Of a stretch of DNA of 64,000 nucleotides, positions 26,980 to 37,800 are shown piece by piece. This stretch comes from Thermoanaerobaculia bacterium. Its GTDB lineage: Bacteria; Acidobacteriota; Thermoanaerobaculia; Multivoradales; J023. Made by a program: the position numbers and the translations under genes. The notes beneath the pieces were generated by a model. The model was not told where the DNA came from. It did no database searches and worked only from the letters and a program-made list of their open reading frames with translations. Positions within the stretch are counted from its first letter, which is position 1; each line of letters starts with the position of its first letter. The stretch is taken from contig JAUIJL010000002.1 in NCBI GenBank assembly GCA_030431255.1, positions 62,001 through 126,000 of the forward strand, written 5' to 3'.

Positions 26980-28422
26980 TCAACGCAAGGGCGGCTTCCC
27001 GGCACATGAGGTATCCAGACCGCGGACACTTCCCGATTCGAGAAAAGCCGCGACCACGGAAGTCTGACAGCTCGTCCAGCTGGGGAAGTGGCCGATGCCC
27101 GGGGTCACCAAGTGGAGGCTGCTCGAAAGACTCTTCGAAATTTCTTCAGCGGTTTCAGCCGGTGTTGCCGGGTCATTGGCACCGGAGAGCAAAAGCGTGG
27201 GCGCCTCCGAGAAAACCGGTTTTCGAAACGCCGGATCCACAGGCGGCACGGACCACGCTCGACACAGAGCCAGCGCGTTGCGGTGAATGAGGGTCGGTGT
27301 AAACGGCTCGTGCGCATCGTCCCCACTAGGGCCGGCGGAGGCGTGGCCCTCGGACGGCTGATCCACAGACGACTCCCCACGGGTCACGGTCCAAAACGGG
27401 ACGTCCTCCGCGCACAGCACCCCCAACAGAACCGGAATGCTGAACCGTCCGATGATCTGCTCGACTCCACCCAAGACCTGAGCGAGCGGACCGAGCTGCC
27501 CTTTCACCGTAGCTCCGATCACCGCAGGCACGGATTGAGCAGTCTGCGGGCTATAGAGAAGAAAGCGGATAATGGCGTCGAGCTTGGCGTGATCCACGGG
27601 AATCACTTCGCCTCCTGTGCCTGTGCTTGTGCCGGTGCCGTTGCCGGTGGCCGGGACCCGAATCTCAACGGGATGTTTCTCGAGCTGTTTCGCCAACTGA
27701 GCATGGGATTCCAGAAGATGCGGAGTCGAGGCTCCGAGGGCGGCCAGCTCATTTCGAGCGCCGGCCATCAACTGAGCCAGAACGTTCTCGGCTGGAGACG
27801 ACACCCCCCGAAGCACCGAAGCCCGCAAGCGATCGGGATAGAGGCGTGCGTATTCAAGCGCTAAGCGAGTGCCGTAGGAAACACCCATCAAGTTGATTTT
27901 TTCAGCCCCGAGAGCCTTCCTCACGCGATCGATATCGTGGGCAAAAACCGTCGTTCGAAGAGTCTCCCGACCTTTGAGGTGCCGCGCGCACTGCTCCAAA
28001 CCCGCGGACGAGCGGAAGCTGAGCAAGACATCTCGCCTTTCGGCAGCGGAGAGCTTGCAATCGAAATCGCCGGAAAATCCCGTGCCCCGCAGATCGAATA
28101 GGACGACCCGTCGAGTCTGCTGGAGCGCCTGCATGCTGTCACTGAAGAAGGGCACGCTTTCCGTGGCGGCGGTGCCGGGACCGCCGACGAGATAGAACAC
28201 GGGATCCGGCGCGAGGGATTCTCCACGGGCCGGAAGCACGACGACCTTCAGCTTCAGGCTGCCTTGGTCGGGTGAGTCGTAGCTCAAGGGCACGGTGACG
28301 AAACCGCAGTGAGCGCCGGCAGGAAGATCGTTGAGCCCCTTCTCGACACAAGGGGCGAGGTCGGCCAAAGTGGGAAAAGCCACGAGCGAAATCAGGGCAA
28401 AGAAGAAGATTCTCTCGAACAT
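26980..28422 (-). CDS. Secreted alpha/beta hydrolase, proline-iminopeptidase/TAP-like
   Basis: The 480-residue protein has a signal peptide (IFFFALISLVAFPTLA). The fold shows the oxyanion segment YLVGGPG (77-83), FDLRGTGFS, the nucleophile elbow GVSYG with Ser182, a TAP-like C-terminal region with the acid in LLSGANDPATP, and His in GIGHFPSW. This is the arrangement of tripeptidyl aminopeptidase/proline iminopeptidase-like hydrolases, which remove N-terminal residues from peptides outside the cytoplasm. A Gly/Thr-rich insertion (GNGTGTSTGTGG) lies near residue 270. It follows the TetR gene by 56 bp on the same strand and is probably in its operon. Confidence 0.85.
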   Translation of the reverse strand: MFERIFFFALISLVAFPTLADLAPCVEKGLNDLPAGAHCGFVTVPLSYDSPDQGSLKLKVVVLPARGESLAPDPVFYLVGGPGTAATESVPFFSDSMQALQQTRRVVLFDLRGTGFSGDFDCKLSAAERRDVLLSFRSSAGLEQCARHLKGRETLRTTVFAHDIDRVRKALGAEKINLMGVSYGTRLALEYARLYPDRLRASVLRGVSSPAENVLAQLMAGARNELAALGASTPHLLESHAQLAKQLEKHPVEIRVPATGNGTGTSTGTGGEVIPVDHAKLDAIIRFLLYSPQTAQSVPAVIGATVKGQLGPLAQVLGGVEQIIGRFSIPVLLGVLCAEDVPFWTVTRGESSVDQPSEGHASAGPSGDDAHEPFTPTLIHRNALALCRAWSVPPVDPAFRKPVFSEAPTLLLSGANDPATPAETAEEISKSLSSSLHLVTPGIGHFPSWTSCQTSVVAAFLESGSVRGLDTSCAGKPPLR

Positions 28423-28440
28423 CGTGATGTGCTCCGCTGT

Positions 28441-28488
28441 CGGCAGTTATTGGGATCGGCATCTATTGGGATCCGCAGTTATTGGGAC
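28441..28488. repeat. 16-bp tandem repeat, three copies
   Basis: CGGCAGTTATTGGGAT, CGGCATCTATTGGGAT and CCGCAGTTATTGGGAC follow each other. The array overlaps the TetR stop codon and ends 18 bp before the hydrolase start, in the TetR-hydrolase spacer. Confidence 0.85.
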
Positions 28489-29099
28489 GGAAGGTGCTCA
28501 TCGGCTGCGCGGGTCTTCAGGAAGGCGATCACGGCGTCGACGACCCGTTCCGTGAGCACGGCGGCATCCGTGCCTTGTTGCGACCAAACCTCTCTTTTGA
28601 AGTGAAGCTCTCGCAGCGGCAAGATGAGCATCAAAGCCGCTGCCTCGAGATCGACCCGAGGCAATGGATAAGCTCTGCCGAGGGTCTCGATCACAAAATC
28701 GATAATCTTGAAGCGGATGGCTTCCCCCTTCGAGGCGAGGTCTCCATCGAACCGTGACGCGCTCTCGAGCAGCCGGAATCGCCCGGCATGCTTGGTGTAC
28801 GCCCTTGAGAACAAGGCCGCGAGCCGACCGACCAGCTCAGGGTCGGGAGCCACGGCGTCGAGCTCTTGTCTGGCTTCGTCGATCATCCCCTCATATCGAT
28901 CCATCAACGCCTGCAACAGCGCCCCCTTCGAACGAAAGCGCGCGTAGAAGGCGCCGATCGTGAAACCGGCGCGGGAAGAGATTTCCTGCACTGAGATCTG
29001 ATCGTAGGTGCTGTCAAAGCCGAGCTCTTCCGCCGCATCGAGCAGGGCTTCGTAGGTCTTCTGACTCCGCTTCTGGCGTGGGGTAGGCACCGTTTTCAT
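28479..29099 (-). CDS. TetR-family transcriptional regulator
   Basis: The 206-residue protein has the TetR N-terminal helix-turn-helix (KTYEALLDAAEELG, ISVQEISSRAGFTIGAFYARFRSKGALLQALMDRY, about residues 12-60) and a helical C-terminal ligand domain. The start was placed at the ATG at 29099 rather than the longer open frame to 29231: it is where TetR proteins normally begin, and a consensus promoter with a palindromic operator ends six bases upstream, leaving no room for a leader. It is followed by the alpha/beta hydrolase gene, the likely regulated partner. The effector is unknown. Confidence 0.9.
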   Translation of the reverse strand: MKTVPTPRQKRSQKTYEALLDAAEELGFDSTYDQISVQEISSRAGFTIGAFYARFRSKGALLQALMDRYEGMIDEARQELDAVAPDPELVGRLAALFSRAYTKHAGRFRLLESASRFDGDLASKGEAIRFKIIDFVIETLGRAYPLPRVDLEAAALMLILPLRELHFKREVWSQQGTDAAVLTERVVDAVIAFLKTRAADEHLPSQ

Positions 29100-29102
29100 T
29101 TC

Positions 29103-29134
29103 AAAATAATAGTGATCACTATTATTTTTGTCAA
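29103..29134 (-). promoter_or_regulatory. Consensus promoter overlapped by a 26-bp palindromic operator
   Basis: On the minus strand TTGACA (29134-29129), a 17-bp spacer and TATTAT (29111-29106) form a near-perfect sigma-70 promoter. A perfect 26-bp palindrome (half-site AAAATAATAGTGA, 29103-29128) covers the spacer and -10. The TetR ATG begins only six bases after the -10, so the transcript is predicted to be leaderless. Autorepression by TetR is the obvious inference. Confidence 0.8.
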
Positions 29135-29322
29135 CATCCCGGAAACGAGCCCAACTCGTCTTGAGCTCAGGGAATCGTCGAGATCTTTCTTTGATGGACT
29201 CCCATTCATCACTGCGCTTTACGGATAACACCTAGCCCATTGGCCGCCATGGTGCGCTGGACGGCGCACGTGCTTTGCGGGCCAAGCCAAGACCTGACGA
29301 TCATCCCAAAGGAATCCACGAC

Positions 29323-32300
29323 ATGAAGACCAAGCTCTCCTGGCTTTTGCTTCTTCTGCTCCTGAGTGGCTCAGCCGGAGCCGCGACCGGCCAAAACGAC
29401 CCACCGACGGGTGCTCCTACCGACCCGCCGTCTCCTCCCGGTCTGGCAAAGGCCATGGAATTTGGTCCCAGCAAAGCCTTCCAAATTCGCTCCACCCAAA
29501 AGGACTCCGTGGGATTCGCCCTCTACGCGGGCTGGAATTTGATCTCCCTGCCCCTGGAGCCCTACAACACCGCCATCGACAGCGTGCTCGCGTCGATCAG
29601 CGGCAGCTACGACCAAGTCTGGGCCTACGACGGATGCGACGCCGCCGATCCGTGGCGCTTTTACGACCCAGCCGATGCCACCGCCTCGAATTTGACCACC
29701 CTCGACCACCGACACGGTTTTTGGATCCACATGACCGCCGACGCCACCCTCACCGTCGACGGCGATCCGCCGACCAACACGGACACACCGATCTGCGCGG
29801 GTTGGAATCTGTTGGGTTATCCCCACAATGCTCCCCTGCCGGTGACCGGCGCCCTGGTGTCGATCACCGACGCCGTCGATCGCGTCTTCGGCTTTGTGCC
29901 CAGCGTCGGCAGCTCCTGGCGATTCTGGGGATCCGCTGAGCCCGATTGGGTCAACGACCTCGACGCCATGGAGCCCGGTCACGGCTATTGGGTGCTCGCC
30001 AATGCCGACGCCCTTTTCAGCTCCGTGGCCCCCGAGCCGCCGCCGGTGATCGGCACCCTCGATTTGCTGGAAGGCCAAGAGATCACCGCGCCGACCCCGA
30101 TCACCGCCACCGTCAACACCTCCTCCGAGGTGTCGTGGACCCTGGCCCTGCGCCCCGAAGGGGAGGGCCAATGGATTGAATTTGCCGCCGGTGACGGACC
30201 CAACGTGGACGCGGAGCTCGACCCGACCCTATTGCTCAACGGCATCTACGAGGTCCGTCTCGAAGTATTTGACGTCTTCGGTCAATCCACCTCCGCCGAC
30301 GGCAATGTGATCGTCGACGGGGCGATGAAACCCGGCGTGGTGACCCTGACCTACCCCGACATGATCGTGCCCATGGCCGGGCTGCCGATCACCGTCATCC
30401 GCACCTACGACAGCCGCGACAAGGGTCAGGGGGATTTCGGGGTGGGTTGGCGCCTCGAGCTGGCCAAGGGCACGTATCGCAACAATCGTCCGCCGGGCGA
30501 AGGTTGGAACATCACCTTGAGCGAAACCGTGGGTCAGCCGCCTTGCAGCAGCGCCGTGGAGCTGCTCACCCACTTCACCGACATCCGCTTGGGCGACCAA
30601 GGTTTCTTCCGCTTCGCTCTCGCCGTCGACGCTTTCGGTTACGCCAGCCAAGTCAATGGTGGCTGCTCCGGCGAAGCCTATTTCGTGCAGACCGGCGGAC
30701 GTCCCGGCGCCACCCTGCACATTCTGGGCAACACGGAGGTGTTCAGCGGCGGCTTGACCACCAACCTGGTCGACGCATCGACCTTCGAGCTCTACGAGCC
30801 GCAAAACGTGCTGCTGACCACCCCCGAAGGCACGGAATTCGTGCTCAACCTCGAAGACGGCGTGCGTCAAATCAGCGAGCCCAGCGGCGCTACCGTCACC
30901 TTTGCCGACAACGGCGTGCACCACTCCGACGGTCGCAGCATCTTCTTCGAGCGTGACGCCGAGGGTCGCATCCGCTACCTCATCGACCCCGCCGGCCAGA
31001 CCGTCAGCTACACCTATGACGACGCCGGGGATTTGGTGTCGGTCACCGACCTGCTCGGTGAGATCACCCGATTCGAATACCTGACAGCCATCCCGCACCA
31101 CCTCGCCACGATCCTCGACGGTGAGGGAAACGTGTCCCATGCGTTCGACTACGACGAAGGCGGTCGCCTGGCCTTCACCTGCCCGGGGGGTGGTGATTGT
31201 GTGGAGCTGCTACACGATGTGGACAATCGCACGGAGGTTCTCTACGACGCCACTGGACGGCCCAGCACCTACAGCTACGACGAATGGGGCAATGTGCTGA
31301 CTCGGACCGATGCTTTGGGACATGTCACCACCATGACCTACGACGACTACGGTCGGATGACGTCGATCACCGACGCCTTGGGTGGAGTGACGTCCTATGG
31401 CTACGACGAGCGGGGCAATCTGATCACCATCACCAACCCCCACGACCCGGCCGATCCAGCGGCCGACTACACCATCACCCGTACCTACGACGCTCTCGAC
31501 CGGGTCACCGCCATTGATCTGCCGACCAGCGGCGGTTACCGATTCACCTATGCGGGTGGTGATCGAAAGGCGGAGATTACCGACCACGACGGCAATGTGC
31601 TCGCCTCCCTCGGCTACGACGCCTCAGGGCGTTTGATCTCCGAAACCGGCCCTTTCGGAACCATCAGCCACGTGCTCGACTCAGCGGGAAATGCCGTTCA
31701 GACCACCGACATTTTCGGCCGCCAGGCCTCCATGACGTTCGACGACCTCAGCCGACTGACCAGTATGGTCGATGCCCAAGGTAGGGTCTCGACCTACGAA
31801 TACGACGCGACCGGTCGCGAGACGCGAGCCGACTACGGCGACGACATGGTCTTTCACTTCGAGTACGACGGCACGAAGGGGCAGTCTTGGACTCATGCCG
31901 ACGGACCGACGACTGGACCCATGGACCGACTTGTCGACGACCGAGGTCGACTGGCGGGCTGGCACATGCCTTCGGGCGCCGAGGTTCTCTTCCAGAGGGA
32001 CGGAACAGGTCGATTGCTGGTCCAACAGGAGCCCATGGGCGGCGAGCTCGGTTTCTCCTACGATTCCGTGGGCCGCTTGCAAAGCCGAACCGACGCCCGG
32101 GGCGCCACGACCACCCTCACCCGCGACGCTGTCGGGCGGATCATCGAAACCCTCGACGCTCTCGGCCATTCCAGCCATACGACCTATGGTGCGGATGGGA
32201 CCATCCAGAGCCAGACCGACAGCCTCGGCCGGACCTACACCTTCTCGTCGACACCGACGGAAACGATTGCTACCGATCCTCTTGGTCGCGTCTCTCGGAT

Positions 32301-34791
32301 CCTCTACACGCCCCTCGGCTTGCCCGAAACCTGGATCTACCCGGACGGCTCACAGATCTCGGCGGAATACCTTCTCGGCAGCTCGTTGATCGGAGCCGAT
32401 GAATTTCCCACCAGCGCCACCAACGAGGCGGGGGTGCAGCGAGGGCTCAGCTACGACAACTTCGGCCGGCTGGTGTCGGTCACCGACGAGCTCGGAGCCA
32501 CGACGACCTTTGCCTATGGAGAGGAGCTGCTGGTCTCGATCACCGGCCCGACCGGCGCGAGCCGAAGCTTTACCCATGACGGGCTGGGCAATGTCGCGAG
32601 CATCACAGCCGAAGACGGCGGCACGACCACCTACTCCTTCGGTGATGACAATCGGCTCGCCGCCGAGACCCGGCCTTCTGGAGCCGCATGGCAATACACC
32701 TACGATTCCGGTGGCCGTCTGGTGTCGAAATTGTCAAGCCAAGGCGAATCCGTGCAGCTGGGTTACAACCTTGCCGACCAGGTCATCTCCCTCCAGGACT
32801 CCACCGGCGTCACCAGCTACTCCTATGACGTCGGCGGATTGCTCACCGGAATCGACTTTGCCGACGGCAGCGCGATCACCTACGAACGCGATTTGCTCGG
32901 CCGGGTGACATCCCAGACCGTGAGCGCCCCCTCGGTCGCCGGCACCACCACGACCTACGCCTACGATGCCGTCGGCAATTTGGTCACGGTCACAGATCCC
33001 CTCGGCGGTCAGACCACCTGGACCTACGATGCTGTCCATCGACCGAGCACCCGAGTCTTGCCCAACGGCGTCACCACAGAATGGACTTACGACCTACGCG
33101 ACCGTGTCCTCTCCGTCACCCATCGTGACGCGAGCAGCACCGTGCTCGCGTCGGCGACTTACGAGCGAGACATCTTGGGTCAACCCACCCGGATCACCAG
33201 AGAGGACGGCTCGTGGGTCGAGGTGGCCTACGACGATGCCCGCCGGGTGACCGGCGAGCGGTTCCTGCATGCCGATGGAACCCTAGACGAGGAAATCCTC
33301 TACGGCTATGACCAAGCCGGCAACCGCGTCTCTCGGTCGGACGCCCAGGGCAGCAGCACCTACATCTATGACGCCGGCTACCGACTCGCACAGGTGACCG
33401 GACCGTCGTCCGAAAGCTACGTTTACGACGTCGATGGACGTCTAATCTCGCGCACGCGGGACGGAGCCAATCAAAGTCTCACCTTCGATGCCTCGGATCG
33501 CCTCGTCGCGGTCGCGGAAAATGGCCTTCCCATCGCCGATTACACCCACGACGGTGAAAAACGAAGGGTCTCGGCCGACCTAGGAGCGCGTCGATTCCTC
33601 GTCGCTCCCACCACCAGCGACGGCCTACAGCACACCCAATTGATCACCGACGCTCAGGGCAGTCTGGCGGCGGCCTTTGTGTGGGCTGGAGATGAAGCTC
33701 TGATGCGCTTCGGACCCTCCGGAACCGTCTACTACCTCACCGATGCTTCAGGCTCGGTGATCGCCCTGGCGGACAGTGCGGGCACGGTGACTGCGGAATT
33801 CCGCTACGACGGATTCGGTAACCACCGCTCGGCCAACGGCCCCGACGCCGAGGCTCCGACCGCCCTCGGAGGAGATTTCCGCTTCCATGGGCATTGGTTG
33901 GAAGAAAGCACGGGCATCTATCACGTCCGCGCTCGCGACTACGATCCGAGGACGGGTCTATTCCTGAGCCGAGATCCCGCGGAGCCGATCATCACGCGAC
34001 CCGAAACCTTGCACCCCTACCGATTTGCTGACGCCAACGCCTACACCTACGGCGATCCGACCGGGCTCTTCACCCTGATCGAGCTCAACGTTTCCATCAG
34101 CGCCATGGACAGCACCCAGGCCATCAAAGCTGCCCTGGCGCAGCAGGTTCGCAATATGGCCACCGAGGCGATCGGGGACATCTCTCGCAAGCTCATCTAC
34201 CGAGCCATCTCGACGATTGCCGAGAGTTTTCTGCCCGGAGACCCTACCTCCTTCATGAACGAGGTCGAGGGGCCGGGCAGCACCCTCAGCAATTCAGAGC
34301 GGGGAGGATTCTTCGAGGACCTGGCAAACGACTTGGTTTGCGGATTCCTGGGAGACAACAGTCTCGCGGACCACATCTTCCTGGAGGTTCCAGTGAATCG
34401 CGCCACGGGTAAAGCGATCACGAATGGGCAAAATTGCTCGCGGATGAACAATGACTCCTCGGGCTTCATTGACAGCCAAATTACCCCCGGACGGCCCCCC
34501 AGCAACCCGGACTTCATTTTGAGCCCGGTCCTGCCTTCCGATCAACAACATCTGGGAAAGAAAAGCTGGGTGGTGGGAGATTTCAAACGCACGGCTTCGT
34601 CGATCGGCGGCAACCTCAATCAAACCCAAGCCATCGTCAATCACGCGCGGCATTACGTGTACGGCAAAGGCATTCTCTTCCTGGCTTGGCGCCCAGGGAA
34701 TCCCACCGGAGGAGAGCTTGCGGCCGCCCGAGCCGCCGGCAGATTCTCCGGTACCTTCCCATTCATCATCACGATCAAGCACCAAAACTGA
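29323..34791 (+). CDS. Secreted Rhs/YD-repeat protein with candidate PD-(D/E)xK nuclease tip
   Basis: The ATG at 29323 follows AAAGGAAT. The 1822-residue product has a signal peptide (LLLLLLLSGSAGAA), then two copies of a surface domain (GWNLISLPLEPY...GFWIHM and GWNLLGYPHNAP...GYWVLA), then about 1000 residues of YD/RHS repeats (YDDAGDLVSVTD, YDEWGNVLTRTD and similar). The RHS core (RARDYDPRTGLFLSRDP) ends at GDPTGLF near residue 1580. The remaining 240 residues are unique to this protein in the window; PDF at 1729-1731 and GDFK with Asp1753 and Lys1755 fit a PD-(D/E)xK nuclease core, with Glu in ERGGFFEDLAND as a possible first acid. It is probably a polymorphic toxin. No small immunity gene follows; the next gene begins 38 bp later. 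Confidence 0.88.
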   Translation: MKTKLSWLLLLLLLSGSAGAATGQNDPPTGAPTDPPSPPGLAKAMEFGPSKAFQIRSTQKDSVGFALYAGWNLISLPLEPYNTAIDSVLASISGSYDQVWAYDGCDAADPWRFYDPADATASNLTTLDHRHGFWIHMTADATLTVDGDPPTNTDTPICAGWNLLGYPHNAPLPVTGALVSITDAVDRVFGFVPSVGSSWRFWGSAEPDWVNDLDAMEPGHGYWVLANADALFSSVAPEPPPVIGTLDLLEGQEITAPTPITATVNTSSEVSWTLALRPEGEGQWIEFAAGDGPNVDAELDPTLLLNGIYEVRLEVFDVFGQSTSADGNVIVDGAMKPGVVTLTYPDMIVPMAGLPITVIRTYDSRDKGQGDFGVGWRLELAKGTYRNNRPPGEGWNITLSETVGQPPCSSAVELLTHFTDIRLGDQGFFRFALAVDAFGYASQVNGGCSGEAYFVQTGGRPGATLHILGNTEVFSGGLTTNLVDASTFELYEPQNVLLTTPEGTEFVLNLEDGVRQISEPSGATVTFADNGVHHSDGRSIFFERDAEGRIRYLIDPAGQTVSYTYDDAGDLVSVTDLLGEITRFEYLTAIPHHLATILDGEGNVSHAFDYDEGGRLAFTCPGGGDCVELLHDVDNRTEVLYDATGRPSTYSYDEWGNVLTRTDALGHVTTMTYDDYGRMTSITDALGGVTSYGYDERGNLITITNPHDPADPAADYTITRTYDALDRVTAIDLPTSGGYRFTYAGGDRKAEITDHDGNVLASLGYDASGRLISETGPFGTISHVLDSAGNAVQTTDIFGRQASMTFDDLSRLTSMVDAQGRVSTYEYDATGRETRADYGDDMVFHFEYDGTKGQSWTHADGPTTGPMDRLVDDRGRLAGWHMPSGAEVLFQRDGTGRLLVQQEPMGGELGFSYDSVGRLQSRTDARGATTTLTRDAVGRIIETLDALGHSSHTTYGADGTIQSQTDSLGRTYTFSSTPTETIATDPLGRVSRILYTPLGLPETWIYPDGSQISAEYLLGSSLIGADEFPTSATNEAGVQRGLSYDNFGRLVSVTDELGATTTFAYGEELLVSITGPTGASRSFTHDGLGNVASITAEDGGTTTYSFGDDNRLAAETRPSGAAWQYTYDSGGRLVSKLSSQGESVQLGYNLADQVISLQDSTGVTSYSYDVGGLLTGIDFADGSAITYERDLLGRVTSQTVSAPSVAGTTTTYAYDAVGNLVTVTDPLGGQTTWTYDAVHRPSTRVLPNGVTTEWTYDLRDRVLSVTHRDASSTVLASATYERDILGQPTRITREDGSWVEVAYDDARRVTGERFLHADGTLDEEILYGYDQAGNRVSRSDAQGSSTYIYDAGYRLAQVTGPSSESYVYDVDGRLISRTRDGANQSLTFDASDRLVAVAENGLPIADYTHDGEKRRVSADLGARRFLVAPTTSDGLQHTQLITDAQGSLAAAFVWAGDEALMRFGPSGTVYYLTDASGSVIALADSAGTVTAEFRYDGFGNHRSANGPDAEAPTALGGDFRFHGHWLEESTGIYHVRARDYDPRTGLFLSRDPAEPIITRPETLHPYRFADANAYTYGDPTGLFTLIELNVSISAMDSTQAIKAALAQQVRNMATEAIGDISRKLIYRAISTIAESFLPGDPTSFMNEVEGPGSTLSNSERGGFFEDLANDLVCGFLGDNSLADHIFLEVPVNRATGKAITNGQNCSRMNNDSSGFIDSQITPGRPPSNPDFILSPVLPSDQQHLGKKSWVVGDFKRTASSIGGNLNQTQAIVNHARHYVYGKGILFLAWRPGNPTGGELAAARAAGRFSGTFPFIITIKHQN

Positions 34792-34829
34792 AGAGATCAA
34801 CCGACTTTAGAAATATTTAGGAAATCACC

Positions 34830-37800
34830 ATGAAGATATTGAACATTCGAAGAGCCGCTGCGGTGCTTTTTCTCGGGTCTATGCTTTTTGCAACCATCCT
34901 CTTCGCCGACGCCCCTCCCCTCCCCCTGCGGGTCTACGGTGAGCTGCCCGGCCTCGACGCCGGGGCGACGATCTCCGCCCGGGTGAACGACACGGAATTC
35001 GCCTCGTCCACCAGCTTCCTCGACGGCGACCGTACGGTCTACGTCGTCGACGTGCCCGGCGACGATCCCTCGACTCCGGAGGTCGAGGGGGCGGTCGACG
35101 GTGCCGCGATCAGCTTTCGCATCGACGGCATCGACGCCGAGGAAACCGTCAATTGGTCGGCGGGCCTTGCCATGGCCGCAGACCTGCACCGGGTGCCCAC
35201 GGCCGGCGGCCCGGAGGCCCAGGATCAATCCCTGGTCAGCCTTGAGGACGTGCCCCTGGCCGTGACCCTACGAGCCACCGATCCCGACGATCAGCCGCTG
35301 ACCTTTCAAATCGTCGGCGCGCCTCAACACGGCACGATCAACGGCACGCCGCCCGACGTGACCTATCGACCCGACGCCGATTGGAACGGCATCGACAGCT
35401 TCACCTTCGAAGCGAGCGACGGCACCGATACGGACCTGGGCACGATCACCATCACCGTGGATCCCGTGCCCGACGCGCCGCGCCTCGACCCGATCGCCGA
35501 TGTGGTGGTGGTGGAAGGCTCCGAGCTCACGATTCCGATCACCGCCGTCGACCCCGACGGCCATGTGATCACCCTGGAGGCCGCGGGATTGCCCGCTTTC
35601 GCCGAATTGACCGTCACCGGCAACGGGGTCGGTGAGCTGAGCTTCGCCCCGGCTATCGGCGACGCCGGCTCCTACGGTGCCTTGAGCGTCACCGCCACCG
35701 ACAACGTCTACGTGGACCAAGACTTTTTCGTGCTCGTGGTCGAGCCCCTGACCGGTCCACCGATCGCCGACGATCTCGGGGTGACCACCGCGGAAGACCA
35801 AGCGGTGGCCTTCGAGCTGTCGGCGATCGATCCCGATGGCGACCCGATCACCTACCAGATCACCGTCGCTCCGGAGCACGGCACCGTCGAGGGCACGGCT
35901 CCCAGCCTGACCTACGTGCCCGGCACCGACTTCTTCGGCACCGACACCCTCACCTACACCGCTTCCGACGCCTCGGAAACGTCCCAGCCGGCGACGGTCA
36001 CCTTCACTGTCGATCCCGTGGTCGACGCGCCCCGGCTCAACGCCGTGGGGGATCAAAGCCTCAACGAAGGAGAGACCCTCGATCTGACCATCATCGCCAC
36101 GGATCCCGACGGCGACCCGGTGCAGCTCTCCGCCTCGGGCCTGCCGGCCTTCGCGTCCTTCGTCGACGGAGGTGACGGCACGGGATCCCTGGAGATCCAG
36201 CCCGGCTTCGACGACGCCGGGTCTTACCCGGGCATCGAAATCACCGCGAGCGACGGCGCCCTGGTCGACACCGAGGTCCTCACCCTCACCGTCGACGACT
36301 ACCAAGCGCCGCCCACTGCTTCTTTCCGTCCGGCCAAGGGCATGAACGTGGCACAGCTCGGTTCCGCCACGGTGCAGGATTTTTCGAGCCAATACTCGGT
36401 CAACGGGCCGGAGCGGGCCATCGACGGCCTCGCCAACACCCTGTGGCGCTCCAACAGCAACGCCGACGAATGGATGCGTCTGCGCTTGCCCGGCGATTTC
36501 GCCCACGTGATCGGCAGCGTCGTGCTGCGGGGACGAGGGCAGAGCTCGGGGGCCCGCAACTTCGAGCTGTGGGTGTCGACCACCGACGGCACGGACAACG
36601 ACTTCGTGCTCGCCGGCAGCGGCGAGATTCCCCAAGACAACCTCGACCACGAGTTTTTGGTGGCGCCGGCGCAGGCGCGCCGGGTCGAGCTGCGCATCGC
36701 CGACAATTGGGGCCACGCCTCGGTCACCGACCTCTACAACTTCGAGCTTTGGACCCGCAACCGCGAAGGCGGCATCGTGTCCTTGGTGGCCGACGGAGTG
36801 CCCAACGGCGCGGCCGTGGCCGACTATTCCAGCGAGCGGCAGGACCCGGAACGGGCCTTCGACCTGAGCGACAGCTATCGCTGGGAAAGCGCCAACGGCC
36901 AGATCACCGACCAATGGCTGACCGTCGGGCTCACCGGCGGCCAAGCCCATTGGATCGATCGGGTCCGGCTGGTCGGCCCCTCCATCGCCAGCTCGCCCCG
37001 CCATTTCGAGATCCGTGTATCCACGGTCTCCGCCGACCCGGCCGGTCTGGCCACGGTCTTCACGGGCGAGCTGCCGGCCGGGGGCCAACCCCATTGGTTC
37101 TTCTTCGAGCCGGTGCAAGCCCGCTACGTGCAGCTTTTCATCCACGATACCCACGGCGACATCGGCTGGGTGGGGGTGGCGAGCTTCGACGTCTACTCGC
37201 CGGATCTCGGCTCGCCGACCGTGCCCTTCGACGACCAAAGCTTCGACGCCGACGGCACGATCGTGGATTGGAGCTGGGATTTCGGCGACGGCGCCGTGTC
37301 GACCGAGCGCCATCCCGTGCACACCTACTCGGTGCCAGGCACTTATACCGTCAGCTTGACGGTGACCGACGACCAGGGTCAAAGCTCGCAGCTGAGCCGC
37401 GACTACACGGTGCTCGAGCCGCCGACACCCGCCTTCACCTGGACCCCGGCGTCGGTGGTGGAAGGGGATCTGGTGCGCTTCGCGGACCTGTCCACGGACG
37501 CCGACGGACCGATTCTGGCCTGGCATTGGACCTTCCACGAGGGCTCGGTGCGCACCGCCGACGATCCCGCGTGGACCTATACCGACGACGGCTCCTGGCC
37601 TGTAACCCTGAGAGTCACCGACAGCCAATTGTTGACCGCCACCGTCACCCTGGAGGTGCCGGTCGCCAACGCCGCTCCCAGCCTCAACCTTATCCCACCC
37701 GCCGGACCGGTGGTCTGGGGCGAGATCTGGATTCCCGGTCAAGCCAGCGCCACGGACCCAGGGGCCGACGATCAAGCGAATCTGCTCTGTCATTGGGATT

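Noticed and set aside
29219-29300. Possible sigma-54 promoter upstream of the Rhs gene (GGCGCACGTGCTTTGC)
   Set aside because: The spacing between GG and GC is 12 rather than 10 bases, so it does not fit the -24/-12 consensus.
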